Shown one piece after another: positions 54,736 through 63,580 of a DNA stretch of 64,000 nucleotides. Origin of the DNA: Myxococcaceae bacterium (lineage in GTDB: Bacteria > Myxococcota > Myxococcia > Myxococcales > Myxococcaceae); assembly GCA_004173515.1 (NCBI GenBank), contig SECN01000001.1, positions 21,074 to 85,073 on the forward strand, read 5' to 3'. The notes under the pieces were generated by a model, which did no database searches, was not told the DNA's origin, and was given only the letters and a program-made list of their open reading frames with translations. The position numbers were made by a program, and so were the translations under genes. Numbering within the stretch: position 1 is the stretch's first letter; every line of letters begins with the position of its first letter.

Positions 54736-55095
54736 ATGCGCTGGATGCGAATGCTGGGATGTTGCCTGACGGTCATGACCCTCGCGGCCTGTGGTTCGGA
54801 TGGCGCGGACGGCAAGCAGGGACGGCTGACGCTGCGGGATGGGCAGTCCCTGGACCTTGCGCAGGAGTGCGGTGTGGACCTGCCCCAGTGCCCCCAGGGC
54901 CTGGGCTGCATCGCCATCAAGTTGGAGGGGGAGACCCAGGCGCGCTGCGTGAACGAAGCGACGCTCTGCACGGAGCTCGTCTCCTGCAGCGGAGGCACCG
55001 AGTGCGCCATCCTGACGTCGTATCCCGGCCAGGTCGTCTGCTCCGGCAAGTGCACCGGTTCGGACTGCGACGACTCCGTGTCCAGCCAGCGCTGA
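54736..55095 (+). CDS. Small Cys-rich lipoprotein
   Basis: A 119-residue protein starting at ATG 54736, with AAGGAG 5 bases upstream. The signal ends in the lipobox VMTLAACGS. The mature part has ten further cysteines spaced as in small disulfide-knotted domains (ECGVDLPQCPQGLGCIAIK, RCVNEATLCTELVSC, ECAILTSYPGQVVCSGKCTGSDC). No family is recognised. It is followed by two hairpins and the convergent kelch lipoprotein. Confidence 0.7.
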   Translation: MRWMRMLGCCLTVMTLAACGSDGADGKQGRLTLRDGQSLDLAQECGVDLPQCPQGLGCIAIKLEGETQARCVNEATLCTELVSCSGGTECAILTSYPGQVVCSGKCTGSDCDDSVSSQR

Positions 55096-55122
55096 GCATG
55101 GACTGCATGTAGACCCGTGTGT

Positions 55123-55137
55123 CCGCGCGGAGCGCGG
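55123..55137 (+). terminator. Short GC hairpin after the Cys-rich lipoprotein gene
   Basis: CCGCGC-GGA-GCGCGG, a perfect 6-bp stem, 27 bp after the stop. No T-tract. The stronger stem at 55187-55215 follows. Confidence 0.35.
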
Positions 55138-55186
55138 TCAAACCGACGATTCATGTCCGCCCATCACGGCTTGATGGGATTGGAGT

Positions 55187-55215
55187 CGAGGCGGCGAGAA
55201 GTTCCCGCCGCCTCG
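55187..55215. terminator. Strong hairpin, likely bidirectional terminator
   Basis: CGAGGCGGCG and CGCCGCCTCG pair perfectly over 10 bp around a 9-base loop. It lies in the 196-bp gap between the convergent genes ending at 55095 and 55292, so it could stop transcription from both sides. The gap holds nothing else recognisable. Confidence 0.6.
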
Positions 55216-55291
55216 GGCGTGGCACGACGTCGCCGGTCTCCCGGTACTGCCACGGCTCGATGACCGTGGCCTCTCCGATGCCTGGGTGCTC

Positions 55292-57571
55292 TCAAGGCGC
55301 GTAGGTCTCCGTGGTGGAGAGGGAGCCACCATTGAATCCCCCCGTGATGAGCACCTTGCCGGAGGAGAGCAGGGTGGCGGTGTGTTCGTTGCGAGCGGTG
55401 GCCATGGAGCCCGCGAAGGACCAGGTGCTGGTGACCGGGTCACACAGCTCCGTGGAGGACAGATAGCCATTGAATCCCCCCGTGATGAGCACCTTGCCAG
55501 AGGTGAGCGGGGTCGCGGTGTGAATGGTGCGGCCTGTGATCATGGTCCCGGCGGAGGACCAGGAATCGGTGGCCGGATCGTACGCCTCCGCGAGGGCGAC
55601 GTAGCCATTGAGTCCCCCGGCGACAAGCACCTTGCCGGAGGAGAGCAGGGTGGCGGTGTGTTGGTAGCGGGCCGTGGACATGGCGCGTGCGGAAGACCAG
55701 GCATTGGTGGCCGGGTCGTACACCTCCGAGGAGGTCAGGGAACTGCCATTGAACCCCCCGACGATGAGCACCTTGCCTGAGGGGAGCCGGGTGAGGGTGT
55801 GTTGGTAGCGGGCGGTGGCCATGGAGCCCGCGGAGGACCAGGCATTGGTGGCCGGGTCGTAGACCTCCGCGGAGGCCAGGGAACTGCCATTGCGTCCACC
55901 CGCGACGAGCACCTTGCCGGAGGGGAGCAGGGTGGCGGTGTGTTGGTAGCGGGCGGTGGCCATGGGGCCCGCGGAGGACCAGGCGTTGGTGGCCGGGTCG
56001 TAGACCTCCGCGGAGGCCAGGGCGCTGCCATCGATTCCCCCCGTGACGAGGACCTTGCCGGAGGGGAGCAGGGTCGCGGTGGGGTAGTAGCGGGCGGTGG
56101 CCATGGAGCCTGCGGAGGACCAGGCGTTGGTGGCCGGGTCGTAGACCTCCGCGGAGGCCAGGGGGCCACTGTTATAGAGATAGCCTCCCGTGACGAGGAC
56201 CTTGCCGGAGGGCAGCAGGGTGGCGGTGTGCGTGTAGCGGCCCGTGGCCATGGAACCCGCCGAGGACCAGCCGAGCGCGCACGTCGGCAGGCCGGAGAGG
56301 GGGAAGGACCTGGAGGCCGAGAGGCCGTAGGCATTGGTGACGACAGCGGTGATGGAGGGGGGAGGTCCCGTCACCACGCAGGGGGGCGCCGTCCACACGA
56401 CACGACTGGTGCTGGCGGTGCTCTGCGCCGCGGCCAGCGAGCCCGTATTGGCGGTCCAGGCAAACGTCATGGCGCCAGCCTGCGGGTCCATGGCGGTGAC
56501 GTCGAAGCTCACCATCTGGCCCGGAGAGGCGGAGGTGGCGGACTGGTAGAAGTGGGTGAAGAGCGGGGCGAAGCGCTCGGTGGATGAGGCGGCGACGCAG
56601 AGGTTGAGCGAGCCCTCTGTCTGCCCATTCCGACCATCTTGTACCGTGACGGTGAGACGGCAGTTGTTGCACGCGCTGGCCGGAACAGAGGACGGGATGA
56701 AGGAGGCGGTGCTGGACGTCGCATCCGTCCAGGTCCCGGGGCAGGTCGCGGCCCACTGGTAGGAGAGTGCATCGCCATCCGCATCCGAGGCGTTGGCGGA
56801 GACAGCGGTGGACTGCCCCGCGTCGAGCCGGTTGAGCGAGGCCGAGACCTTGGAGACGACCGGCCAGAGGTTGAAGGAGACGTTGAGGGCCGCGTTGCCG
56901 GTCGAGGTGTTGGAGACGACGTTGACGGCGAGGGAGATGGAGGCGGCGGCTCCCTGAGAGTCCGTCACGCTGAAGACGAGGGTTTGGATGCCCGGAGCGG
57001 AAGGCGCCGTCCACGAGGAGGTGGCGGCCGTGGGGTCGGAGAAGGTGCCGCTGGCGGCCGTCCACGCAAAGGTGAGGGTGTCCCCGGTGTTGGGATCATG
57101 AGCCATCGCGGTCAGCGAGAGCGAGCCGCCCGCCTGGACCGTCGTGGCGGAGGCGACGACGGAGTCAATGAGGGGGGCCTCATTGCCGTAGGGAGGAGGC
57201 GGGGCGACCTCCTGGAGGGTGATGGCCACGAGGGTGGTCTGGTTGGCGGTGATGGTGACGCTGGAGGTCTGGCCCTGGAAACGCATGGCGCCAGAGGAGT
57301 CGAAGGCCTCGGCGAGGAAGGAGGGGTTGGAGCCAGCCGGGATGTCGCCGACGAGTCCGTCCCAGGAGCCGTTGGACCTGGCCAGGTCGACGACGCGGGG
57401 AGGCATCTCCTCGGCGGAGAGGGTCACCGTGACGCGGGTGACATCCTGGGAGGAGAGAGCCTGCTGGACGGAGGCGGCGAAATGGACGGAACCGGAGGGC
57501 CGCGCGTTGCAGGCTGTCAGGAAGAGCAGCACCACGGTGGCCAGAGAAGGAAGACATCTGAGGGAGGGCAT
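55292..57571 (-). CDS. PKD-kelch repeat lipoprotein
   Basis: A 759-residue lipoprotein starting at ATG 57571 with a lipobox VLLFLTAC. The order is a beta domain (DVTRVTVTLSAEEMPPRVVDL...), three PKD/Ig-like domains of about 95 residues (APLIDSVVASATTV, VSKVSASLNRLDAGQ, APLFTHFYQSATSAS), then seven kelch-type repeats of 46-49 residues of the form WSSAGSMATARYxHTATLLPSGKVLVxGG with EVYDPATNA. Seven repeats would close one beta-propeller. The N-terminal half parallels the beta-helix lipoprotein at 6696-9278. A surface adhesion or carbohydrate-binding role is plausible. Confidence 0.85.
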   Translation of the reverse strand: MPSLRCLPSLATVVLLFLTACNARPSGSVHFAASVQQALSSQDVTRVTVTLSAEEMPPRVVDLARSNGSWDGLVGDIPAGSNPSFLAEAFDSSGAMRFQGQTSSVTITANQTTLVAITLQEVAPPPPYGNEAPLIDSVVASATTVQAGGSLSLTAMAHDPNTGDTLTFAWTAASGTFSDPTAATSSWTAPSAPGIQTLVFSVTDSQGAAASISLAVNVVSNTSTGNAALNVSFNLWPVVSKVSASLNRLDAGQSTAVSANASDADGDALSYQWAATCPGTWTDATSSTASFIPSSVPASACNNCRLTVTVQDGRNGQTEGSLNLCVAASSTERFAPLFTHFYQSATSASPGQMVSFDVTAMDPQAGAMTFAWTANTGSLAAAQSTASTSRVVWTAPPCVVTGPPPSITAVVTNAYGLSASRSFPLSGLPTCALGWSSAGSMATGRYTHTATLLPSGKVLVTGGYLYNSGPLASAEVYDPATNAWSSAGSMATARYYPTATLLPSGKVLVTGGIDGSALASAEVYDPATNAWSSAGPMATARYQHTATLLPSGKVLVAGGRNGSSLASAEVYDPATNAWSSAGSMATARYQHTLTRLPSGKVLIVGGFNGSSLTSSEVYDPATNAWSSARAMSTARYQHTATLLSSGKVLVAGGLNGYVALAEAYDPATDSWSSAGTMITGRTIHTATPLTSGKVLITGGFNGYLSSTELCDPVTSTWSFAGSMATARNEHTATLLSSGKVLITGGFNGGSLSTTETYAP
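55295..56272 (-). repeat. Seven kelch-coding tandem repeats
   Basis: Seven units of about 140 bp, strongly similar at the DNA level as well as in protein. Units 1-4 (the right-hand ones) are nearly uniform, and units 5-7 are more diverged, suggesting recent duplication or gene conversion among the former. Confidence 0.85.
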
Positions 57572-57607
57572 GCATTGAAGGATCCAATGCAGAGGAAGAG
57601 GACGCAA

Positions 57608-57887
57608 AAAACCACGCCAGTCGTCAGTAGGGCTCCCTCGCGAAGGATGCGCCGGGCGAGGTCGCGGAACGGGTTCTAGTCAGGGGCGTCCATTCGCTCC
57701 CCAGCCGAAGGCCCCCTGTCCGCTCGTCCGCTGTCGCGCCTTTCACCGCGCACGGCCTTTGATGGCCGGTTCGTGCACGTTGCAACCCGGGCGTGAGCGC
57801 CCCTTCTACAACCCCGTGGAATGCCTGGGCCTTGGCGTTGGCACTGGCTGGTACGGCGGATGCTTTGGAGGTGGGGCGAGGATCTCC
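57608..57887. other. Upstream region of the kdp operon
   Basis: A gap of about 280 bp between the divergent kelch lipoprotein and kdpF. The kdp promoter must lie here, but no convincing -35/-10 pair or KdpE-like site was found, and no riboswitch structure was recognised. Confidence 0.4.
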
Positions 57888-57977
57888 ATGACCTTCGAAT
57901 ACGCCGCCGGGACCGCGCTCGCCGTCCTGCTGTCCATCTACCTCGTCTATGCCCTGCTCCGGCCGGAGCGCTTCTGA
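57888..57977 (+). CDS. kdpF: KdpF, small subunit of potassium-transporting ATPase
   Basis: A 29-residue single-helix membrane peptide ([25 protein letters not shown]), the typical KdpF size and pattern, including the C-terminal L-x-P-E-x-F. It stabilises the KdpABC complex. GAGG lies about 7 bases before ATG 57888. Its TGA overlaps the kdpA ATG by one base (TGATG), so the two are translationally coupled. Confidence 0.85.
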   Translation: MTFEYAAGTALAVLLSIYLVYALLRPERF

Positions 57978-59695
57978 TGACGCTCACCGGCTGGCTCCAG
58001 ACCCTGCTGTTCTTCGTCCTCGTCCTCGCGCTGACAAAACCCGTGGGCGCCTACCTCTTCCGCGTCTTCGAGGCCGGCACCCAACCTCTCCCACGCCTGC
58101 TCGGTCCCATCGAACGTGCCCTGTTGCGCCTGTGCGGCGTGCGCCGTGAGCACGAGCAGACGTGGGGCCAGTACACCGTCGCCCTGCTCGCCTTCAGCCT
58201 CCTGGGCGTCGTCATCCTCTTCGCGCTCCAGCGCCTCCAGCACCTGCTCCCGCTCAATCCCCGGGGCCTGCCCGCCGTCGGCCCGGCGCTCGCCTTCAAC
58301 ACCGCCGCCAGCTTCGTCGCCAATACCAACTGGCAGTCCTACGCGGGTGAGTCCACCTTGAGCTACGCCACCCAGATGGTGGGCCTGACGTGGCAGAACT
58401 TCGTCTCCGCCGCATCCGGCCTCGGTGTCGCGCTCGCGCTGGCTCGCGGCCTCACCCGGCGCCCCGGTCCGGAAGGCCGCAAGACGCTGGGCAACTTCTG
58501 GGTCGACCTGGTGCGCGGCACGCTCTACGTGCTGCTGCCCCTGAGCTTCGTCGCGGCCCTGTTCTTCGTCTCGCAGGGCGTGCTCCAGAACCTCGCGCCA
58601 TACCACGAGGTCACCACCGTGGAGGGCGTGAAGCAGACGCTCGCCTTCGGGCCCGTGGCCTCGCAGGAGGCCATCAAGATGCTGGGCACCAACGGCGGTG
58701 GCTTCTTCAACGCCAACAGCGCCCACCCCTTCGAAAACCCCACGCCCCTCACCAACCTGCTGCAACTGCTGCTCATCTTCCTCATCCCCGCCGGCCTCAC
58801 GCACACCTACGGGAAGATGACCGGTGACACGAAGCAGGGTTGGGTCCTCTTCGCGGCCATGTCCGTCCTCTTCCTCGTGGGCGCTGGCGCCAGCTACTCC
58901 GCCGAGTCCCAGCCGAACCCCGCGCTCGCTTCCGCCCAGGTCCTCCAGCACGGGAACCTGGAGGGCAAGGAGGCGCGCTTCGGCGTCGCGGCCTCCACGC
59001 TGTTCGCCACCGTCACCACCGACGCGTCGTGCGGCGCCGTCAATGCCATGCACGACAGCTTCACGGCGCTCGGGGGGCTGGTGCCCCTCGTCAACATGCA
59101 GTTGGGCGAGGTCATCTTCGGCGGCGTGGGCGCGGGCCTGTACGGCATCCTCGTGATGGCCGTGCTCGCGGTCTTCATCGCGGGCCTGATGGTGGGCCGC
59201 ACGCCGGAGTTCCTCGGCAAGAAGATCGAAGCGCGCGAGATGAAGCTCGCGATGCTCTACGTGCTCGTCTTTCCGCTGGTCATCCTGGGCCTGTCCGCGG
59301 TGGGCGTGGTGCTTCCGCAGGGCACGTCCTCCCTCAACAACGCCGGGCCCCACGGCCTGTCTGAAATCCTCTACGCGTTCACCAGCGGCGTCGCCAACAA
59401 CGGCAGTGCCTTCGCCGGCCTCAATGCCAACACGCCCTTCTGGAACATCAGCCTGGGTGCGTCGATGCTCGCGGGCCGCTTCCTGATGATGGTCCCTGTC
59501 ATGGCGTTGGCGGGCTCGCTCGTGGGCAAGAAGGTGGTGGCCCCCGGGCCCGGCACCTTCCCCACCGAAGGCGTCCTCTTCACGGGCCTGCTCGTGAGCG
59601 TCGTCCTCATCGTGGGCGCGCTGACGTTCTTCCCCGCGCTGTCACTCGGTCCCATCGTCGAGCACTTCCTCGGCGCGGCCGGAAAGGTGTACTGA
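57977..59695 (+). CDS. kdpA: Potassium-transporting ATPase subunit KdpA
   Basis: A 572-residue membrane protein with about ten helices in four M1-P-M2-like repeats. Selectivity-filter regions are seen as [44 protein letters not shown] and [12 protein letters not shown]. KdpA binds and conducts potassium in the high-affinity Kdp pump, driven by KdpB. Length matches the family (E. coli about 557). The start overlaps the kdpF stop and kdpB follows 2 bp after the stop. Confidence 0.95.
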   Translation: MTLTGWLQTLLFFVLVLALTKPVGAYLFRVFEAGTQPLPRLLGPIERALLRLCGVRREHEQTWGQYTVALLAFSLLGVVILFALQRLQHLLPLNPRGLPAVGPALAFNTAASFVANTNWQSYAGESTLSYATQMVGLTWQNFVSAASGLGVALALARGLTRRPGPEGRKTLGNFWVDLVRGTLYVLLPLSFVAALFFVSQGVLQNLAPYHEVTTVEGVKQTLAFGPVASQEAIKMLGTNGGGFFNANSAHPFENPTPLTNLLQLLLIFLIPAGLTHTYGKMTGDTKQGWVLFAAMSVLFLVGAGASYSAESQPNPALASAQVLQHGNLEGKEARFGVAASTLFATVTTDASCGAVNAMHDSFTALGGLVPLVNMQLGEVIFGGVGAGLYGILVMAVLAVFIAGLMVGRTPEFLGKKIEAREMKLAMLYVLVFPLVILGLSAVGVVLPQGTSSLNNAGPHGLSEILYAFTSGVANNGSAFAGLNANTPFWNISLGASMLAGRFLMMVPVMALAGSLVGKKVVAPGPGTFPTEGVLFTGLLVSVVLIVGALTFFPALSLGPIVEHFLGAAGKVY

Positions 59696-59697
59696 CC

Positions 59698-61758
59698 ATG
59701 GCCCCCGCTTCCAGGCAGGCGTCGCTGATGGATCCGACGCTGCTCAAGCCCGCCGTGTGGGAGAGCTTCAAGAAGCTCCACCCACGCGCCGTCGCTCGCA
59801 ACCCGGTGATGTTCGTGGTCTGGGCCGGCAGCCTCCTCACCACCGTGTTCGTCTTCAAGGACCTGGTGTCCCCCCGGGGCGACAGCGCGCCCCTGTGGTT
59901 CACCGTGTCCGTGATGCTGTGGCTCTGGTTCACCGTCCTCTTCGCCAACTTCGCCGAAGCCGTGGCGGAGGGACGCGGCAAGGCCCAGGCGAGCGCACTG
60001 CGTCGCATGCGTCAGGACACCCAGGCCCGCAGGCTCGATGACAACAACCAGGAGGAACGCGTCACCGCGCCTTCCCTGCGCAAGGGCGACCGCGTGGTGT
60101 GCGAGGCGGGCGACGTCATCCCCGGCGATGGCGAAGTGGTGGAGGGCATCGCCAGCGTGGACGAGTCCGCCGTCACCGGCGAGTCCGCCCCCGTCATCCG
60201 TGAATCCGGCGGTGACCGCTCCGCCGTGACGGGTGGCACCAAGGTGCTGTCCGACCGCATCGTCATCCGCATCAGCGTGGACCCTGGCGAGTCGTTCCTC
60301 GACCGGATGATTGGACTGGTGGAGGGCGCCGCGCGGCAGAAGACGCCCAATGAGATCGCCCTGCACATCCTCCTGGTGGGCCTCACGCTGGTGTTCCTGC
60401 TCGCGTGCGTGACGCTGGTGCCGCTGGCGCTCTACTCCGGTGTACCCCTGTCCGGCACCGCGGTGGTGGCGCTGCTGGTGTGCCTCATCCCCACGACCAT
60501 CGGCGGGCTCTTGAGCGCCATCGGCATCGCGGGCATGGACCGGCTTTTGCGCAAGAACGTGCTCGCGCTCAGTGGCCGAGCGGTGGAGGCGGCGGGGGAC
60601 GTGGACACGCTGCTGCTCGACAAGACGGGCACCATCACCCTGGGCAACCGCATGGCCACGGAGCTGCTCCCCATGCCGGGCGTCCGGGTGGAGGAGCTGG
60701 CGGAAGCCGCGCAGCTCGCGAGCCTCGCGGACGAAACCCCCGAGGGCCGCTCCGTCGTCACCCTGGTGAAGGACACCTACAAGATGCGTCCGCGCGAGCT
60801 TCGCGCGCATCAGGCCACCTTCGTCCCCTTCACCGCGCAGACGCGCATGAGCGGCTGTGACCTGGTGGACCCGCACCCGCGCAGCATCCGCAAGGGCGCG
60901 GTGGAGGCCATCGTGCGCCACTCGCAGGAGCAGGGCGGCACCGTGCCGGAGGAGCTGGCCCTGGCGGCGGGCCGCATCGGTGACGCGGGCGGCACGCCGC
61001 TGGCCGTGTCGGACGGGGCCCGGGTGCTGGGCATCATCCACCTGAAGGACGTGGTGAAGGGCGGCATCAAGGAGCGCTTCGATCGCTTCCGCGCCATGGG
61101 CATCCGCACGGTGATGATCACCGGTGACAACCCGCGCACCGCCGCCGCCATCGCCCGCGAGGCCGGCGTGGACGACTTCCTGGCGGAGGCGACCCCGGAG
61201 GCGAAGCTCGCGCTGATCCGCACCGAGCAGGGCAAGGGCAAGCTCGTGGCCATGACGGGCGACGGCACCAACGACGCGCCCGCGCTGGCCCAGGCGGACG
61301 TGGGCGTGGCGATGAACACCGGCACCCAGGCCGCCAAGGAGGCCGGCAACATGGTGGACCTGGACTCCAACCCCACCAAGCTCCTGGAGGTGGTGGAGGT
61401 GGGCAAGCAGCTCTTGATGACGCGCGGCACGCTGACCACGTTCTCCATCGCGAACGACGTGGCCAAGTACTTCGCCATCCTGCCGGCGCTGTTCATGGGT
61501 GTCTTTCCGCAGATGGCCCCGCTCAACGTGATGGGGCTCACGTCGCCGTTCAGCGCCATCCTGTCCGCCGTCATCTTCAACGCGCTCATCATCGTGGCGC
61601 TCATCCCGCTGGCGCTCAAGGGCGTGCGCTACCGCCCGCTGGGCGCGGCGGCCCTCCTGCGTCGCAGCCTGCTCCTCTACGGCGTGGGCGGCGTCATCGT
61701 CCCGTTCGTGGGCATCAAGGTCATCGACGTGCTGCTCACCACCGTGGGCCTGGCCTGA
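59698..61758 (+). CDS. kdpB: Potassium-transporting P-type ATPase subunit KdpB
   Basis: A 686-residue P-type ATPase. Actuator motif [14 protein letters not shown], phosphorylation site [11 protein letters not shown], hinge [27 protein letters not shown] and [35 protein letters not shown] are all present, with the short P-type helix set typical of KdpB. It hydrolyses ATP to drive potassium through KdpA. Second structural gene of the operon, 2 bp after kdpA and 21 bp before kdpC. Confidence 0.95.
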   Translation: MAPASRQASLMDPTLLKPAVWESFKKLHPRAVARNPVMFVVWAGSLLTTVFVFKDLVSPRGDSAPLWFTVSVMLWLWFTVLFANFAEAVAEGRGKAQASALRRMRQDTQARRLDDNNQEERVTAPSLRKGDRVVCEAGDVIPGDGEVVEGIASVDESAVTGESAPVIRESGGDRSAVTGGTKVLSDRIVIRISVDPGESFLDRMIGLVEGAARQKTPNEIALHILLVGLTLVFLLACVTLVPLALYSGVPLSGTAVVALLVCLIPTTIGGLLSAIGIAGMDRLLRKNVLALSGRAVEAAGDVDTLLLDKTGTITLGNRMATELLPMPGVRVEELAEAAQLASLADETPEGRSVVTLVKDTYKMRPRELRAHQATFVPFTAQTRMSGCDLVDPHPRSIRKGAVEAIVRHSQEQGGTVPEELALAAGRIGDAGGTPLAVSDGARVLGIIHLKDVVKGGIKERFDRFRAMGIRTVMITGDNPRTAAAIAREAGVDDFLAEATPEAKLALIRTEQGKGKLVAMTGDGTNDAPALAQADVGVAMNTGTQAAKEAGNMVDLDSNPTKLLEVVEVGKQLLMTRGTLTTFSIANDVAKYFAILPALFMGVFPQMAPLNVMGLTSPFSAILSAVIFNALIIVALIPLALKGVRYRPLGAAALLRRSLLLYGVGGVIVPFVGIKVIDVLLTTVGLA

Positions 61759-61779
61759 CCTGAAAGGAATTGGAACACC

Positions 61780-62409
61780 ATGGTCTCCGCTCTCCTCATC
61801 GCCCTGCGCACCAGCGTCGTCACGCTGGTCCTCACGGGCGTGATGTACCCGCTGGTCGTCACCGGCGTGGCGCAGGTGCTGTTTCCCCAGGAAGCCAACG
61901 GGTCGCTCGTGAAGGACGAACAGGGCCGCGAGGTGGGCAGCGCGCTCATCGGCCAGGGCTTCACGCACCCGGGCTACTTCCAGCCTCGTCCCTCCGCCGC
62001 GGGCTCCGGTTACGACGCGACGGCATCCGGTGGCAGCAACCTGGGGCCCACCTCCCAGAAGCTCCGCAACCGCGCGGTGGCGGACGCGGACCGGCTGCGC
62101 CGCGAGAACCCCGAGGCTCCGGGCCCCGTGCCTGCTGAGTTGGTGACAGCGTCCGCGTCCGGGTTGGATCCGCACGTGTCGCCGGAGTCCGCGCTGTGGC
62201 AGGTTCCCCGGGTGGCCCGGGCGCGCGGGGTGGACCCGGCGCGCGTGCGTGCGTTGGTGGCGTCGCAGGTGGAAGGCAGGACGTTTGGCGTGCTGGGCGA
62301 ACCCCGGGTGAACGTGCTCACGTTGAACCTCGCGATGGACCGACAGTTCGGTGGATCCGCCCGGGCCCCCTCGACGCCCCTGGGCGCCGTCACCCCCTCG
62401 AGCCCTTGA
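61780..62409 (+). CDS. kdpC: Potassium-transporting ATPase subunit KdpC
   Basis: A 209-residue protein with one N-terminal membrane helix ([25 protein letters not shown]) and a periplasmic domain carrying the family blocks [33 protein letters not shown] and [27 protein letters not shown]. It is slightly longer than E. coli KdpC (about 190) owing to a C-terminal Pro/Ser tail. AAGGA lies upstream of ATG 61780. kdpD starts 14 bp after the stop. Confidence 0.95.
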   Translation: MVSALLIALRTSVVTLVLTGVMYPLVVTGVAQVLFPQEANGSLVKDEQGREVGSALIGQGFTHPGYFQPRPSAAGSGYDATASGGSNLGPTSQKLRNRAVADADRLRRENPEAPGPVPAELVTASASGLDPHVSPESALWQVPRVARARGVDPARVRALVASQVEGRTFGVLGEPRVNVLTLNLAMDRQFGGSARAPSTPLGAVTPSSP

Positions 62410-62422
62410 GGAAGACCCTGGC

Positions 62423-63580
62423 ATGACGACGCGGCGCCCTCGCGCGGAAGACTTCCTGGAGCTGGTGGAGCGCGGTCGGCGGGGCCGGCTGAAGCTCTAC
62501 ATCGGCTTCGCGGCCGGCGTGGGCAAGACGTTCCGCATGCTGGAGGAGGCGCACGCGCTGGAGGCGCTGGTGGCGGGACTGGAGCTCGTGCCCCGCCAGC
62601 GCCTCACGTACCGCGATGTCCCGGTGGAGGAGATGGACCTGGACGCCCTCCTCGCGCGCCGGCCGCAGGTGGCCATCGTGGACGAGCTGGCCCACACGAA
62701 CCTGCCCGTGTGCCGCAACCGCAAGCGCTACCAGGACGTGCAGGAGCTGCTGGCTGCGGGCATCAACGTCATTGGCGCCTTCAACGTGCAGCACCTGGAG
62801 AGCCTCAACGACCTGGTGGAGCGCAACACCGGCGTCACCGTGCGCGAGACGCTGCCCGACAGCTTCATCAAGAACGCCGACCAGGTGGTGAACCTGGACC
62901 TCGCGGTGGAGGACCTGCACGAGCGACTCAAGGCGGGAAAAATCTACGCGCCCGACAAGGTGCCGCACGCGCTGGAGCGCTTCTTCACCGGCGACAACCT
63001 CTCCACCCTGCGAGAGCTGGCGCTGCGTGAAGTGGCGGAGAGCCTGGACCGCGCCACCACCGGCAAGCAGGCTCGCGCGTCGGGAGAAGACCCCTCCCAG
63101 AAAGGGGTCGGGGGCGCGTGGGGGCGCGTGCTGGTGGCCCTCTCCAGCCATCCTCCGCGCGCGGCGACGCTCCTGCGCCGGGGCTCGCGCATGGCGGGCC
63201 GCCTCAACACGGACTGGTTCGTGGTGTACGTGGAGACGCCGGGCGAGGCGCCGCACCTCATCGACGCGGAGGCCCAGCGTCACCTGCTGACGAACATCGA
63301 GAAGGCGAAGGAGCTGGGCGCGGAGGTGGTGCGCCTGCGCGCGAAGGACCCCGTGGCGGCGCTGCTGGACTTCGGTGCGCGCCCGACTGCTGCTGGCCCA
63401 GGCGCCGCTGGTGCTCGCGCTCCTCTTGCTGGGGGCGCTGGCCGTCATCACGCTGGCGCGCGTGGGGCGCTCCGGTCAGCGGGTATTGGAGGACAACTAC
63501 CGCAGCGTGCTCGCCACCCAGCGCATCACGGAGCAACTGGAGCGCATGGACAGCGCGGCGCTGTTCATCATCGCGGGTGA
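62423..63580 (+). CDS. kdpD: KdpD sensor N-terminal protein, internally deleted and C-terminally disrupted
   Basis: A 385-residue protein lacking kinase domains; in this lineage KdpD is split. Present are the P-loop GFAAGVGKTFRMLEEAH, the Walker-B-like IVDELAHTN, NVQHLESLND and the VRETLPDSFIKNADQVVNLDL block, followed by the start of a universal-stress-protein domain (WGRVLVALSSHPPRAATLLRRGS). Two oddities: after EEAHAL the roughly 20-residue strand/ETHGR block known from other KdpDs is missing, and after VAALLDF (about residue 317) the USP domain breaks into a Gly/Ala/His-rich tail that is simply another frame of the next gene. The protein is probably impaired, or the assembly is faulty here. 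Start at ATG 62423, about 9 bases after GAGGAAG. Confidence 0.75.
   Translation: MTTRRPRAEDFLELVERGRRGRLKLYIGFAAGVGKTFRMLEEAHALEALVAGLELVPRQRLTYRDVPVEEMDLDALLARRPQVAIVDELAHTNLPVCRNRKRYQDVQELLAAGINVIGAFNVQHLESLNDLVERNTGVTVRETLPDSFIKNADQVVNLDLAVEDLHERLKAGKIYAPDKVPHALERFFTGDNLSTLRELALREVAESLDRATTGKQARASGEDPSQKGVGGAWGRVLVALSSHPPRAATLLRRGSRMAGRLNTDWFVVYVETPGEAPHLIDAEAQRHLLTNIEKAKELGAEVVRLRAKDPVAALLDFGARPTAAGPGAAGARAPLAGGAGRHHAGARGALRSAGIGGQLPQRARHPAHHGATGAHGQRGAVHHRG

Noticed and set aside
55295..56272. Regular repeats considered as a CRISPR array
   Set aside because: Unit length is about 140 bp without unique spacers, and the repeats encode kelch blades in frame.
59371..62424. A frame of about 1000 codons antisense to kdpA-kdpC
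   Set aside because: Opposite strand of clear kdp genes; His/Ala/Gly-rich shadow frame with no domain.
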